Source: Allobosea sp. CRIB-10
GTDB taxonomy: Bacteria; Pseudomonadota; Alphaproteobacteria; Rhizobiales; Beijerinckiaceae
Assembly: GCF_900112185.1 (NCBI RefSeq)
Contig: NZ_FOKP01000004.1
Coordinates: 248,001-312,000, forward strand
Length of the DNA stretch: 64,000 bases
Direction of reading: 5' to 3'
The position numbers and the translations under genes were made by a program. How positions within the stretch are numbered: position 1 is the stretch's first letter; each line of letters begins with the position of its first letter. Below the pieces are notes generated by a model. The model saw only the letters and a program-made list of their open reading frames with translations. It made no database searches and had not been told where the DNA came from. Positions 7,964 to 16,476 of this stretch are shown piece by piece.

Positions 7964-9082
7964 ATGACCCCCGCGCCGCCCTCCGCAAACCGGCAAGACG
8001 CGCGCCTGAGCACGGTGGTGATCGCCGACGACTCCATGGTGGTGCGCGGATTGTTCGCGCGCTGGCTGGGCGAGAGCGGCCGCTTCCATGTCGTCGGCGT
8101 CGCCGGCGATGGCGAATCCGCGATCGAGCATGCCGGGCGGCATCATCCCGACATCATGGTGCTCGACCTCGACATGCCCATCCTCGACGGCGTCGAGGCG
8201 CTCCCACGGATCATCAAGGAAAGTCCCCGGACAGCCGTGCTGCTCACCACCACGCTGACCGAACGCAACGCCCAGCTGGCTCTGCAATGCATCAGCAAGG
8301 GGGCGGTCGACGTCCTGCCGAAGCCCGACAATCGCAGCGGGCTGACCTTGTCGCTCGACTTCCGCAGCGAACTGCTCGGCAAACTCAGCAGCATTACGCA
8401 ATCCCGTTTCCGCGAGGGTGACCTCGCCGCGGACGGCGCTCAGAGCGCCCCGCTGCCCAGCGGCGTCGCCGACCTGCGGCCGCTGGTCTCCGTGATGCCG
8501 CGCTATCTCGTGATCGGAGCCTCGACCGGCGGTCCGCGCGCCGTCGCCCGCGTCCTCGGCGATCTCGGCGAAGCCCTCGCCAACCTGACCACGCTGATCG
8601 TCCAGCATATGCCGCCGCTGTTCACCGCCTCCTTCGCCGATCAGATCGCAGCCCAGCTCGGCGTGCCGGCACGCGAGCCTCATGACGGGGAGCGGCTCGC
8701 TCGCGGCATGATCTATGTCGCGCCTGGCGGGCGCCATCTCGGCATCGAGCGCAAGCTCGGCCACATCGCGGCCAGCATCAGCGACGAGCCTCCGGTGCAT
8801 TTCTGCCGGCCCGCGGTCGATATCCTCTTCGCGGATGCCGCGCGCCATCTTGGCCCTGCCGCCCTCGGGCTGATCATGACCGGCATGGGTTCCGACGGCA
8901 CCGACGGCGCCACCACGCTGCGTCGCGCAGGCGCCGCGGTCATCGCCCAGGACGAGCAGTCGAGCACGATCTGGGGCATGCCGGGCTCGGTCGTGCGCGC
9001 CGGTCAGGCCAGTGCAGTGCTGCCACTGTCCGGTATCGGCCCGGCCATCCGCACGCTCGTCGGCGGGAGCCGCCCCGCATGA
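7964..9082 (+). CDS. cheB: Chemotaxis protein-glutamate methylesterase CheB
   Basis: An N-terminal receiver (acidic pair near residues 22-23, phospho-Asp68 in VLDLDMP) is joined through a linker to a C-terminal methylesterase domain with the Ser motif GASTGGP, the His motif VQHMPP and the Asp motif GMGSDGTDGA. The enzyme demethylates or deamidates glutamates on chemoreceptors, opposing CheR. The start is uncertain: an in-frame TTG at 7925 would add 13 residues, and neither start has a strong ribosome site. The length from 7964 is 372 residues, normal for the family. It overlaps cheR by 4 bases. Confidence 0.92.
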   Translation: MTPAPPSANRQDARLSTVVIADDSMVVRGLFARWLGESGRFHVVGVAGDGESAIEHAGRHHPDIMVLDLDMPILDGVEALPRIIKESPRTAVLLTTTLTERNAQLALQCISKGAVDVLPKPDNRSGLTLSLDFRSELLGKLSSITQSRFREGDLAADGAQSAPLPSGVADLRPLVSVMPRYLVIGASTGGPRAVARVLGDLGEALANLTTLIVQHMPPLFTASFADQIAAQLGVPAREPHDGERLARGMIYVAPGGRHLGIERKLGHIAASISDEPPVHFCRPAVDILFADAARHLGPAALGLIMTGMGSDGTDGATTLRRAGAAVIAQDEQSSTIWGMPGSVVRAGQASAVLPLSGIGPAIRTLVGGSRPA

Positions 9083-9975
9083 CCGAGCTCGATTTCGATT
9101 TCCTGCGAATCCTTCTGCAGCGGCGCTCGGGTCTCTTCCTCAGCACGGAGAAGCGCTATCTGGTCGAGAGCCGGCTCGGCATGCTCTGCCGTCGCCGCGG
9201 CATCGCGGGGATACCGGCTCTGGTCAGCCAGTTGCGCCTCGGCCCGGCTTCCGAGCTCGAAGCGGCCGTCATCGAGGCGATGACGACCAACGAAACCCTG
9301 TTCTTCCGTGACCGCACGCCGTTCGACCTGTTCCGCGACATCCTCCTGCCCGAGAAGCTCGCAGCCAATGCGCAAAGCCGGACGCTGCGCATCTGGTGCG
9401 CCGCGGTCTCGACCGGCCAGGAAGCCTATTCGATCGCCATGCTCCTCGACGAGGCCGCCGATCGTCTCGCCGGCTGGAACATCGAAATCCTCGGCACCGA
9501 CATCGCGGTCGAGGTCCTCGACCGCGCGCGCCAGGGACTCTACAGCCAGTTCGAAGTGCAGCGTGGCCTGCCGATCCAGCTCCTGCTCAAGCATTTCCGG
9601 CAGGAAGGTGACAAATGGCGCCTCTCCGAGCGCATTCGCGGCATGGTCACGCTCAAGCCGCACAATTTGCTCGAGCCGAGCCAGCAGCTCGGCCAATTCG
9701 ACATCATTTTCTGCCGCAACGTCCTGATCTATTTCGACGTCCCGACCAAGGCACGGGTCATGGCGGCCCTCGCCGAACGGCTCGCGCGGAACGGCGCCTT
9801 CATCCTCGGCGCGGCCGAGACGGTCATCGGCATCACCACGACATTGGTGCCGGATCCGCAGCACCGCGGCATCTATCGCGACGCCTCGTCGAACGCACAG
9901 GCGCGGCGCGCGCCCTTCCCGGCAAGCCCGGAACCCGGCGGCAGCCCCTCCGCCTTCAAGATCGCGCGGACCTGA
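9079..9975 (+). CDS. cheR: Chemotaxis protein methyltransferase CheR
   Basis: The 298-residue enzyme transfers methyl groups from S-adenosylmethionine to receptor glutamates. The N-terminal helical domain is followed by the Rossmann-type methyltransferase domain: the NETLFFRD segment near residue 75, the cofactor loop LRIWCAAVSTGQEAYS near 110, and FDIIFCRNVLIYF near 210. The start codon sits in the ATGA overlap with cheB, so expression is probably coupled. This is the last gene of the che operon; no cheD and no receptor gene follow. The last 30 or so residues are poorly conserved and Ser/Pro-rich. Confidence 0.92.
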   Translation: MTELDFDFLRILLQRRSGLFLSTEKRYLVESRLGMLCRRRGIAGIPALVSQLRLGPASELEAAVIEAMTTNETLFFRDRTPFDLFRDILLPEKLAANAQSRTLRIWCAAVSTGQEAYSIAMLLDEAADRLAGWNIEILGTDIAVEVLDRARQGLYSQFEVQRGLPIQLLLKHFRQEGDKWRLSERIRGMVTLKPHNLLEPSQQLGQFDIIFCRNVLIYFDVPTKARVMAALAERLARNGAFILGAAETVIGITTTLVPDPQHRGIYRDASSNAQARRAPFPASPEPGGSPSAFKIART

Positions 9976-10031
9976 TCGCCGCCGGCCCGCCGGCCGTTCG
10001 ACCTCTCCTCCGCCCGCCGCACAAACAAAAA

Positions 10032-10058
10032 CCCCGCCTCTCGGCGGGGTCCCCGTTC
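10032..10058 (-). terminator. Intrinsic terminator downstream of ctrA
   Basis: CCCCGCC (10032-10038) pairs with GGCGGGG (10043-10049) around a TCTC loop. Read on the minus strand the stem is followed by TTTTTGTTTGT (10031-10021), a good U-tract. It lies about 80 bases past the ctrA stop. On the plus strand there is no T-run, so it does not obviously end the che operon. Confidence 0.8.
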
Positions 10059-10130
10059 ACCTGTCGTGTACATCCGACGATCAGGCGATCTAACTGTTAG
10101 GCGTCGATGATGACGCCGTCATGACGAAGC

Positions 10131-10832
10131 TCAAGCCGGAATGCGTTCCTCGGCTTCGCTCGGCTCGCGCAGCACATAGCCGCGGCCCCAGACGGTCTCG
10201 ATGTAGTTCTTGCCGTCGGAAGCGTTGGCGAGCTTCTTGCGCAGCTTGCAGATGAAGACGTCGATGATCTTCAGCTCGGGCTCGTCCATGCCACCATAGA
10301 GGTGGTTCAGGAACATTTCCTTGGTCAGCGTCGTGCCCTTGCGCAGCGAGAGCAGCTCCAGCATCTGATATTCCTTGCCGGTCAAATGCACGCGCTGGGC
10401 ATCGACCTCGACGGTCTTGGTGTCGAGATTGACGACGAGGTCGCCGGTCGTGATCACCGATTGGGCATGGCCCTTCGAGCGGCGCACGATGGCGTGGATG
10501 CGGGCGACGAGCTCGTCCTTGTGGAACGGCTTGGTCAGGTAGTCGTCGGCGCCGAAGCCGAGACCCTTCACCTTGTCCTCGATGCCCGCGAGGCCGGAGA
10601 GGATCAGGATCGGCGTCTTGACCTTGGCGACGCGCAGGGAGCGCAGCACCTCGTAACCCGACATGTCCGGCAGGTTCAGGTCGAGCAGGATGATGTCGTA
10701 GTCGTAGAGCTTGCCGAGATCGACACCCTCTTCGCCCAGATCGGTCGTGTAGACGTTGAAGCTCTCGGACTTCAGCATCAGCTCGATGCTTTGAGCGGTC
10801 GCGCTATCGTCCTCGATCAGCAGAACCCGCAT
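10131..10832 (-). CDS. ctrA: Cell-cycle master response regulator CtrA
   Basis: The 233-residue OmpR-type regulator is the alphaproteobacterial cell-cycle and motility regulator that binds TTAA-N7-TTAA sites. The receiver has acids at residues 7-9, phospho-Asp51 (LLDLNLP) and Lys near 104 (LTKPFH). The winged-helix output domain ends with the [12 protein letters not shown] recognition region and the [10 protein letters not shown] wing. The ATG at 10832 gives the standard CtrA N-terminus; the longer open frame upstream is not coding. The C-terminus ends in Pro-Ala rather than the Ala-Ala used for ClpXP degradation in Caulobacter. It is divergent from fliI across a 343-base region with GANTC methylation sites. 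Confidence 0.96.
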   Translation of the reverse strand: MRVLLIEDDSATAQSIELMLKSESFNVYTTDLGEEGVDLGKLYDYDIILLDLNLPDMSGYEVLRSLRVAKVKTPILILSGLAGIEDKVKGLGFGADDYLTKPFHKDELVARIHAIVRRSKGHAQSVITTGDLVVNLDTKTVEVDAQRVHLTGKEYQMLELLSLRKGTTLTKEMFLNHLYGGMDEPELKIIDVFICKLRKKLANASDGKNYIETVWGRGYVLREPSEAEERIPA

Positions 10833-11175
10833 GTCACGTCCCCAATTTCGCCCCGAGGCAGCGATCCCGTTCAACCGCCCACAACCCTCGTGGCTGTGGG
10901 GGGACGAACGCTTGCCTGATGAAACGCTACGCGACACGCTACGGGGAAATGGTTAACAAACCCTGATTCCCGCACGCAAGCGCTTCTTGGCAAAAGGTTG
11001 ACGATCCTTGTCGAGGTGAGTCGAATTTGACACGGATCATTCGAGCTTCAGCCGCGAAAGCGCCTTTCGCGGAAGCTCGCATCGACGAAACAGACGAAAA
11101 TCGCCCGGCTCTTCGACGCAGCTTCGAAACGCAGTGTTAATCACTCCGCTTAATGGAAGGTAAACGGCAGGGATC
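10833..11175. promoter_or_regulatory. ctrA/fliI divergent regulatory region
   Basis: This 343-base gene-free stretch holds both promoters. It contains two GANTC sites, the recognition sequence of the cell-cycle methylase CcrM, at 10965-10969 (GATTC) and 11018-11022 (GAGTC). It also has a TTAAC half-site at 10953-10957, adjoining the first GANTC, and two TTAA motifs at 11137-11140 and 11150-11153, just upstream of fliI, with a 9-base rather than the 7-base spacing of a full CtrA box. In Caulobacter the ctrA P1 promoter is likewise controlled by GANTC methylation. Confidence 0.5.
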
Positions 11176-12516
11176 ATGAACGGCGCTTCGCCTGGCCAGG
11201 ACCGGTTATCCACACTCGCGACGATGATCGGCGAGCTCGAGGCGACGTCGGTCTATGGCCGTGTGACCGCCGTGCGCGGCCTGCTCGTCGAGGTCTCAGG
11301 CCCGATCGCGGCGATGAGCCTGGGCGGACGCGTCGGCATCGAGATCGCGCCCGGCGTTCGCGTGCCCTGCGAGGTCATCGGCTTCTCCGGCGAAAAGGCG
11401 CTGGTCATGCCCTATGGCGGCCTCGACGGCGTGCGTCGCGGCTGCCCGGCCTATGTCGACCGCACCGTCGCGGGCTTGCGCCCGACCATGGCCTGGCTCG
11501 GCCGTGTCGTCGACGCGCTCGGGCGCCCGGTCGATGGCGGCCCGCCGCTGCCGCAGGGCGAGCGCACCATCCCCTTCCGCAACGATCCGCCGCCGGCCCA
11601 TGCCCGCAGGCGCGTCGGTCCGCCGCTCGATCTCGGCGTGCGCGCCCTCAACACCTTCCTGACCTGCTGCCTCGGCCAGCGCATGGGCATCTTCGCCGGC
11701 TCCGGCGTCGGCAAGTCGGTCCTGCTTTCGATGCTGGCCCGCTATGCGCGCGCCGACGTCAACATCATCGGCCTGGTCGGCGAGCGCGGCCGCGAGGTCC
11801 AGGAATTCCTGCAGGACGATCTCGGGCCGGACGGCCTTGCCCGCTCGATCGTCGTGGTCGCGACCTCCGACGAGCCGGCGCTGATGCGCAAGCAGGCGGC
11901 GCTGACCACGCTGACCCTCGCCGAATTCTTTCGCGACCAGGGCCTGCAGGTGATGTGCCTGATGGATTCGGTCACCCGCTTCGCCATGGCGATGCGCGAG
12001 ATCGGCCTCGCCGCCGGCGAGCCGCCTACGACCAAAGGATACACCCCCACCGTCTTCGCCGAACTGCCGCGCCTGCTCGAACGCGCCGGCCCCGGCACCG
12101 GCGACGGCGCGATCACCGGGCTCTTCACCGTGCTGGTCGATGGCGGCGACCATGACGAGCCGGTCGCCGATGCGGTGCGCGGCATCCTCGACGGCCATAT
12201 CGTGATGGAGCGCTCCATCGCCGAGCGTGGCCGCTATCCGGCGGTCAACATCCTGAAATCGGTGTCGCGCACCATGCCGCGCTCCTGCGACCCGCTTTAC
12301 TATCCTGTCGTGCAGAAGGCGCGGGCAACGCTCGCGACCTATGCCGACATGGAGGAACTGATTCGCCTCGGCGCCTATCGCCAGGGCGCTTCAGCCGAGG
12401 TCGACGAGGCGATTCGGCTCAACCCCGAGCTCGAAGCCTTCCTGAAGCAGGCCAAGGACGAGGCGACCGCCCTCGGCGACGGTTATGCCCGGCTCGCCCG
12501 CATCATGGGGATGTGA
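11176..12516 (+). CDS. fliI: Flagellum-specific ATP synthase FliI
   Basis: The 446-residue ATPase powers export of flagellar axial proteins. The Walker A loop GSGVGKS is at residues 175-181, the [10 protein letters not shown] motif follows, and the Walker B region is [12 protein letters not shown] near 265. The C-terminal helical part is complete and the length is typical. The ATG at 11176 has an AGGG-like site just upstream. Its usual partner fliJ is 2.2 kb further on, separated by two genes on the other strand. It ends 6 bases before the convergent thioredoxin-like gene. Confidence 0.95.
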   Translation: MNGASPGQDRLSTLATMIGELEATSVYGRVTAVRGLLVEVSGPIAAMSLGGRVGIEIAPGVRVPCEVIGFSGEKALVMPYGGLDGVRRGCPAYVDRTVAGLRPTMAWLGRVVDALGRPVDGGPPLPQGERTIPFRNDPPPAHARRRVGPPLDLGVRALNTFLTCCLGQRMGIFAGSGVGKSVLLSMLARYARADVNIIGLVGERGREVQEFLQDDLGPDGLARSIVVVATSDEPALMRKQAALTTLTLAEFFRDQGLQVMCLMDSVTRFAMAMREIGLAAGEPPTTKGYTPTVFAELPRLLERAGPGTGDGAITGLFTVLVDGGDHDEPVADAVRGILDGHIVMERSIAERGRYPAVNILKSVSRTMPRSCDPLYYPVVQKARATLATYADMEELIRLGAYRQGASAEVDEAIRLNPELEAFLKQAKDEATALGDGYARLARIMGM

Positions 12517-12522
12517 GCGGCA

Positions 12523-13101
12523 TCACAGCCCGCCGACATGATTCAGCAGCGCCAGCGCCTGGGGCGAGGCCCAATCCGCCTCGCCGAGCATGTAGCCGCG
12601 CACCCCGCCACGCCGGTCGGTGACGTAGATCACCGGCAGCCCCTCGCCAGTCGACAGCGGCTGCCTGGCGCCTGCCGCCGCGAGGGCTTGCCCGCCCCGA
12701 TCGTAGAAGACAGGCAAGCGCGTGACGCCGAGGCGCTTGAGATAGTCCCGAACATGCGCAAGCTCGCGCTCGTCGGTGCTGATCGACACGACCTCGACGC
12801 ACCTCGCCCGGAAATCCCCGAGCTGCCGCTCGAAGCGCGGCAGGGTGATTCGGCAGACCGGGCACCAGGTCGCCCAGAGATAGATGAGGCAGACCTTGCC
12901 CGGCACCGGCCGGGCGATGGCCGGCTTGCCGTCGAGTCCCAGCAGGGCGAGCGGCACCATCGGCTCGACCGGATCGAGCTCGATGAACTGATAGCGCGCC
13001 GTGCGGAACTGCGGCAGCCGCGTCTGCGCGACCGCCGCCCCCGCCAGCAGTCCGAGCGAGGCCTGCAAGGCGAGGCGGCGGGTCATTGGATGGGACGGCA
13101 T
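12523..13101 (-). CDS. Exported TlpA/thioredoxin-like redox protein
   Basis: The 192-residue protein begins with a twin-Arg-type leader (MTRRLALQASLGLLAGAAVA from residue 6) and carries a thioredoxin fold with the redox motif Trp-Cys80-Pro-Val-Cys83 preceded by YLWAT, then a YVTDRRG strand where the cis-Pro loop lies (GLPVIYV). This fits a periplasmic TlpA/ResA-type thiol oxidoreductase, for example in cytochrome c or copper-centre maturation; no such partner gene is nearby. The start at 13101 has GAGAG close upstream. It is convergent with fliI and may be an accessory insertion in the flagellar region. Confidence 0.8.
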   Translation of the reverse strand: MPSHPMTRRLALQASLGLLAGAAVAQTRLPQFRTARYQFIELDPVEPMVPLALLGLDGKPAIARPVPGKVCLIYLWATWCPVCRITLPRFERQLGDFRARCVEVVSISTDERELAHVRDYLKRLGVTRLPVFYDRGGQALAAAGARQPLSTGEGLPVIYVTDRRGGVRGYMLGEADWASPQALALLNHVGGL

Positions 13102-13214
13102 CTGCTCTCGTGTTCGCTTTCGTCGGGACGGCGGCGTGATAGGTCGGCCCTGGCCGTGCCCCTACGCACGATCGCGTCAGTGAGGCTGCCGACCTTGGCG
13201 TTTCCGAGACGAGA

Positions 13215-14450
13215 TCAGCTGTGCAGTCGCCGCACCAGCATGATCATGGCGAGCAGAGCGAGACTCTGGATCACCGCCGACACCACAAGCGTCCCGGAAG
13301 CGCCCAGTCGCTCGACCAGGAAGGCGAAGAGCAGCGGCGCCGCCGCGAAGGTCAGGTTCTGCGGCACGGTCAGGCGGCCGAGCATCGCGCCGAAACCGTT
13401 GCGGCCGAACAGCGCCAGCGGCAGGGTCGCCCGCGCCACCGCGATCACGCCCATCGCGGCGCTGAACAGCATGACGAAGGTGATCGCGATACCGCTCGAG
13501 CCCGGCGCCAGCGCCATCAGCAGGCAGGAAGCCGGCCCGAGCGCGAGTCCCGCCAGCGCCACACGCTCCACCGGCAGGCGCTCGCCCGCCACGGTATCGA
13601 TCGCGCGCGCCACCAGCGTCGCCGGGCCGCTCAGCGACGCGATCGCCACCGCGCTCACCCCCGTGATGCCCGCGCCCTGCATCAACCCGATGATGTGCAG
13701 CGGCAATCCCCAGGAGACGAGCCCGCTGGCCGAGAAGCTCAGCGCCAGCAGCCAGAAGATCGGCCGCCGCTCGCCGGGTGGCACCCTGCCCTGCGCTTCG
13801 GTGGGGGCAGCCGACGGACCGGGGTCGGACAGTGGCTTGGCACGATAGGCGGGGATCGCCAGATGGATCGGCAGCACGATCACCAGCTGGATCGCCGCGA
13901 AGACGAAGAGGCAGGCGCGCCAGCCATAATCGGCGCTGAGCCAGGCGGTCAGCGGCCAGAACACGCTGGAGGCCAGCCCCGTCACCAGCATCATCAACCC
14001 GATCACCCGGCGGGTGCGTTCGCCCATCAATTGCGCCACCGTGACATTGCCGGTGTTGGCGAGCTGCATCGCGTGGCCGATGCCGATGACGAACCAAGTG
14101 GCGAGATAGCTGATCGGCCCCTGGGCCAGCGCCAGCAAGGCGAGGCCGAGCCCTGAGATCACCGCGCCCAGCGCCATCGCATGCCGTGTGCCGCGGCGGT
14201 CGAGATGGCGCCCGAGCATCGGTGAGATCAGCGCCCCGATCGCCAAGAGGATGGTGATGCCGCCGAAGGCCACCGTCGGGGTGAGGCCGATCTCGCGTTC
14301 GAGATGGCCGGCCAGAACCGAGGGCGAATAATAGATCGAGCCCCAGCCGATGATCCGCGTCAGCGCGAGTCCGGCGAGCAGCAGACTATATTCGGGAAGA
14401 GGGCGCGAGGCGGGCAAGACGTGTCCGACGCGCCGAACCGCGCGTCCCAT
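13215..14450 (-). CDS. Major facilitator superfamily transporter
   Basis: The protein (411 residues from the ATG at 14450) has about twelve hydrophobic helices with the RHLDRRGTRHA loop after the second helix, equivalent to the MFS signature. The halves are separated by a Pro/Gln-rich cytoplasmic loop near residue 200. The substrate cannot be told. In-frame starts further upstream (14522, TTG 14555) would add a basic, non-hydrophobic tail; an AAGGAGG lies just before the TTG but with no usable spacing. It follows a thioredoxin-like gene in the same direction, 110 bases apart, and both lie between fliI and fliJ. Confidence 0.82.
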   Translation of the reverse strand: MGRAVRRVGHVLPASRPLPEYSLLLAGLALTRIIGWGSIYYSPSVLAGHLEREIGLTPTVAFGGITILLAIGALISPMLGRHLDRRGTRHAMALGAVISGLGLALLALAQGPISYLATWFVIGIGHAMQLANTGNVTVAQLMGERTRRVIGLMMLVTGLASSVFWPLTAWLSADYGWRACLFVFAAIQLVIVLPIHLAIPAYRAKPLSDPGPSAAPTEAQGRVPPGERRPIFWLLALSFSASGLVSWGLPLHIIGLMQGAGITGVSAVAIASLSGPATLVARAIDTVAGERLPVERVALAGLALGPASCLLMALAPGSSGIAITFVMLFSAAMGVIAVARATLPLALFGRNGFGAMLGRLTVPQNLTFAAAPLLFAFLVERLGASGTLVVSAVIQSLALLAMIMLVRRLHS

Positions 14451-14625
14451 GTTTTGATTCGCCCGAGAATAACGAGTGCTACGCGTGACCGGCAGAGCCT
14501 GCGACGCACCCTGCGCATGCATCGAAAGCGAGCGATCCTGGTAAGGAACGATCAACCTCCTTGCGCCATTGTGCTTTTCGTCTCGCGGAGTGTTGCGGCG
14601 GCGGGCCGAGGGGTCGGCTCATCGC

Positions 14626-14677
14626 CAGAGACGGGTCCGATCGGGTTGGTCCAACCTGATCGGTGAATCCGTCTCTG
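14626..14677. other. Long extended hairpin upstream of fliJ
   Basis: CAGAGACGG (14626-14634) is complementary to CCGTCTCTG (14669-14677); inside it CCGATC (14637-14642) pairs with GATCGG (14658-14663), and GGTT (14644-14647) with AACC (14653-14656). The structure lies between the MFS gene and fliJ, about 90 bases before the fliJ start. There is no T-run on the plus strand, so it is not an ordinary terminator. Its role is unknown. Confidence 0.5.
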
Positions 14678-14765
14678 AGTGGATATTGGAGACCGTTTTA
14701 CCGGTCGGCTTGCAACGCAAGCAGACCGGAACGGGCTCCGTGCGTAATCAGGAGTTCGGCACGAG

Positions 14766-15170
14766 ATGAAGTCGCGAGAGACCCTTTTGCGTCTCAAACG
14801 CTTCCAGGTGGACGAAAAGCGCCGCCGGGTAAGCCAGATTGAGATGATGATCGCGGAATTCAACCGGATGGCTGGAGATCTCGATCGCGAGATCCAGAAC
14901 GAAGAGACGCGCGCCGGCATTTCCGACCCGGCCCATTTCGCCTATCCGACCTATGCCAAGGCGGCGCTCGGTCGTCGTGACAATCTGCGGCAGTCCGCCG
15001 ACAACCTGCAGGGCCAGCTCGACGAGGCCAAGGCCGAGCTGCAGGAAGCCTTCGAGGACATGAAGAAGGTCGAGATCCTCGACGACCGCGAGCGCGCCAC
15101 CGAACGCGCCGCCGAAGCCGCCCGCGACCAGGCGATGATGGACTCGATCGGGCTGCGCTCGCGCGCCTGA
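14766..15170 (+). CDS. fliJ: Flagellar export protein FliJ family
   Basis: The 134-residue protein is a charged, almost fully helical coiled coil, beginning MKSRETLLRLKRFQVDEKRR, the form of alphaproteobacterial FliJ, which binds FliI and the export gate and escorts filament-type substrates. There is no signal peptide or membrane segment. The ATG at 14766 follows a GAGTTCGG sequence; the ribosome site is modest. In related genomes it directly follows fliI, whereas here two minus-strand genes lie between. It ends one base before the convergent acetyltransferase stop. Confidence 0.85.
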   Translation: MKSRETLLRLKRFQVDEKRRRVSQIEMMIAEFNRMAGDLDREIQNEETRAGISDPAHFAYPTYAKAALGRRDNLRQSADNLQGQLDEAKAELQEAFEDMKKVEILDDRERATERAAEAARDQAMMDSIGLRSRA

Positions 15171-15171
15171 G

Positions 15172-15786
15172 CTATTCGATCACCGGACAATGCGGGACGG
15201 CGCTGCGCGGCATCGCCCCGCCAAGGCGCGGGTCGTCGACCACTTCCACCCCGCGCTTGAACGCCGTGAATCCCGAACGCTGGTAGAACTCGACCGCATC
15301 CTGGTGGTCGAGCGTGCAGGTGTGCACCCAGAAGCGGGAAATCGGCCGCGTCCAGGCGCGTTCCAGCGCCCGATTCATCAGCCAGCGTCCCGCACCCTTG
15401 CCGACGACGCTCTCGTCGAGGCCGAAGAAGGCGAGCTCACCCTCGCCCTCCACCCGGAAATCAAGCTCGAGCAGGCCGACATCGCGCCCGCCGAAGCGAA
15501 CCGCGAAGAACTCCACCAGCGGATCTGCGAGGATCGCCTGCAGCTCCTCCACCGGCTTCACCAGCCGGCTGAACCACATCCAGCGCTCGCCGAGCAGGCG
15601 ATAGACGGTGAGATAGCGCTGGACGTCCTCACGCCCGATCGCCTCCAGCGAGAAGCCCTCGACGCCAGGCGGGTCGGCCCGCCGCGCCGGCGCCTTGAAC
15701 ATTTCGAGCGAGGTCACGATCGCGGCGATCTTGCCGGCGGGCAGGTCGGTGGTGCCGTTCAGGCTGATGGGAAAAGTCTCGGACAT
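15172..15786 (-). CDS. GNAT-family N-acetyltransferase
   Basis: The 204-residue protein carries a GNAT fold in its second half: the strand ELAFFGLDESVVGKGAGRWL holds the acetyl-CoA pyrophosphate loop (G-K-G-A-G, about residue 128) and HQDAVEFYQRSGF is the typical C-terminal motif. The N-terminal 35 residues are family-specific. The substrate is unknown; distant relatives act on small amines or protein N-termini. It converges with fliJ and is followed upstream by a TetR-type regulator gene in the same direction about 60 bases away, so they might be cotranscribed. Confidence 0.82.
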   Translation of the reverse strand: MSETFPISLNGTTDLPAGKIAAIVTSLEMFKAPARRADPPGVEGFSLEAIGREDVQRYLTVYRLLGERWMWFSRLVKPVEELQAILADPLVEFFAVRFGGRDVGLLELDFRVEGEGELAFFGLDESVVGKGAGRWLMNRALERAWTRPISRFWVHTCTLDHQDAVEFYQRSGFTAFKRGVEVVDDPRLGGAMPRSAVPHCPVIE

Positions 15787-15846
15787 GGCTTTCAGGGTCG
15801 GCAGATGGCATCAGCGGCCCCATAGCACGGCCGTGTCGCCTACCTG

Positions 15847-16476
15847 CTACTGCCTGGCGCCGATTCCGTCGAGAAGGGTTGCGACGGCAAGCGCGGCGAT
15901 CTGCTCGCTGCTGGCGCCGCTGGCACGGCTCCACTCGGGCACGCGGTTCAGCCCGCCGAGGAAATACGGCACCAGCAGGCTCAGATCGTGCCCATCGGCC
16001 GTCTCCCCGCTGGCGACCCCATCGGCGAACAGGCCATGCCAGAGCTGGGCGTATTTCTCGCGCATCTTGCGGCTGCGCCGCTTGATGATCGGCGGCAGGT
16101 GCTCGTAGACGTGCATGTACTTCTGGTCCTTGCCGACCAGGCTCGAAATATGCACCTGCACCGCCGCCGACAGGCGCTCCGCGAAAGGGGCTTCCTGCGG
16201 CAGGCTGCGGATCGTCTCCGCCACCCGGGCGTAGAGCGTCTCGATCCCCTGGTTCAGGATCTCCTCGACGATCTCGTCCTTCGATTTGAAATGGTAGTAG
16301 AGACTGCCCGCCTTCATATCGACCAGGGCCGCCACGGCTCGCATCGTGCAGGCATCGTAGCCCTGGTGCACGATGATGTCGGCTGCGGCGTCGAGGATCT
16401 CGCGTCTGACCGAATTCGGCTTCCCCTTCAGCTCGGCTCCGGCGCTCGCCGGCCGTCTCGTATTCCGCGCTTTCAT
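15847..16476 (-). CDS. TetR-family transcriptional regulator
   Basis: The 209-residue protein has a TetR N-terminal DNA-binding domain (about residues 22-70, ILDAAADIIVHQGYDACTMR then the recognition helix ending SLYYHFKSKDEI) and a C-terminal ligand domain resembling the fatty-acid/CoA-responsive TetR group. The ATG at 16476 is preferred; an upstream GTG frame would add 27 unlikely residues. A perfect small palindrome (16636-16649) lies in the AT-rich upstream region and may be its operator. The acetyltransferase gene downstream is a possible target. Confidence 0.85.
   Translation of the reverse strand: MKARNTRRPASAGAELKGKPNSVRREILDAAADIIVHQGYDACTMRAVAALVDMKAGSLYYHFKSKDEIVEEILNQGIETLYARVAETIRSLPQEAPFAERLSAAVQVHISSLVGKDQKYMHVYEHLPPIIKRRSRKMREKYAQLWHGLFADGVASGETADGHDLSLLVPYFLGGLNRVPEWSRASGASSEQIAALAVATLLDGIGARQ

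Noticed and set aside
10082-10125. Short hairpin GGCGTC/GACGCC between cheR and ctrA
   Set aside because: A 6-base stem without a T-run; weaker than the clear terminator 50 bases away, so not called.
11137-11153. Two TTAA motifs before fliI as a CtrA box
   Set aside because: The spacing is 9 bases, not the 7 required by the consensus, so I report it only as part of the regulatory region.
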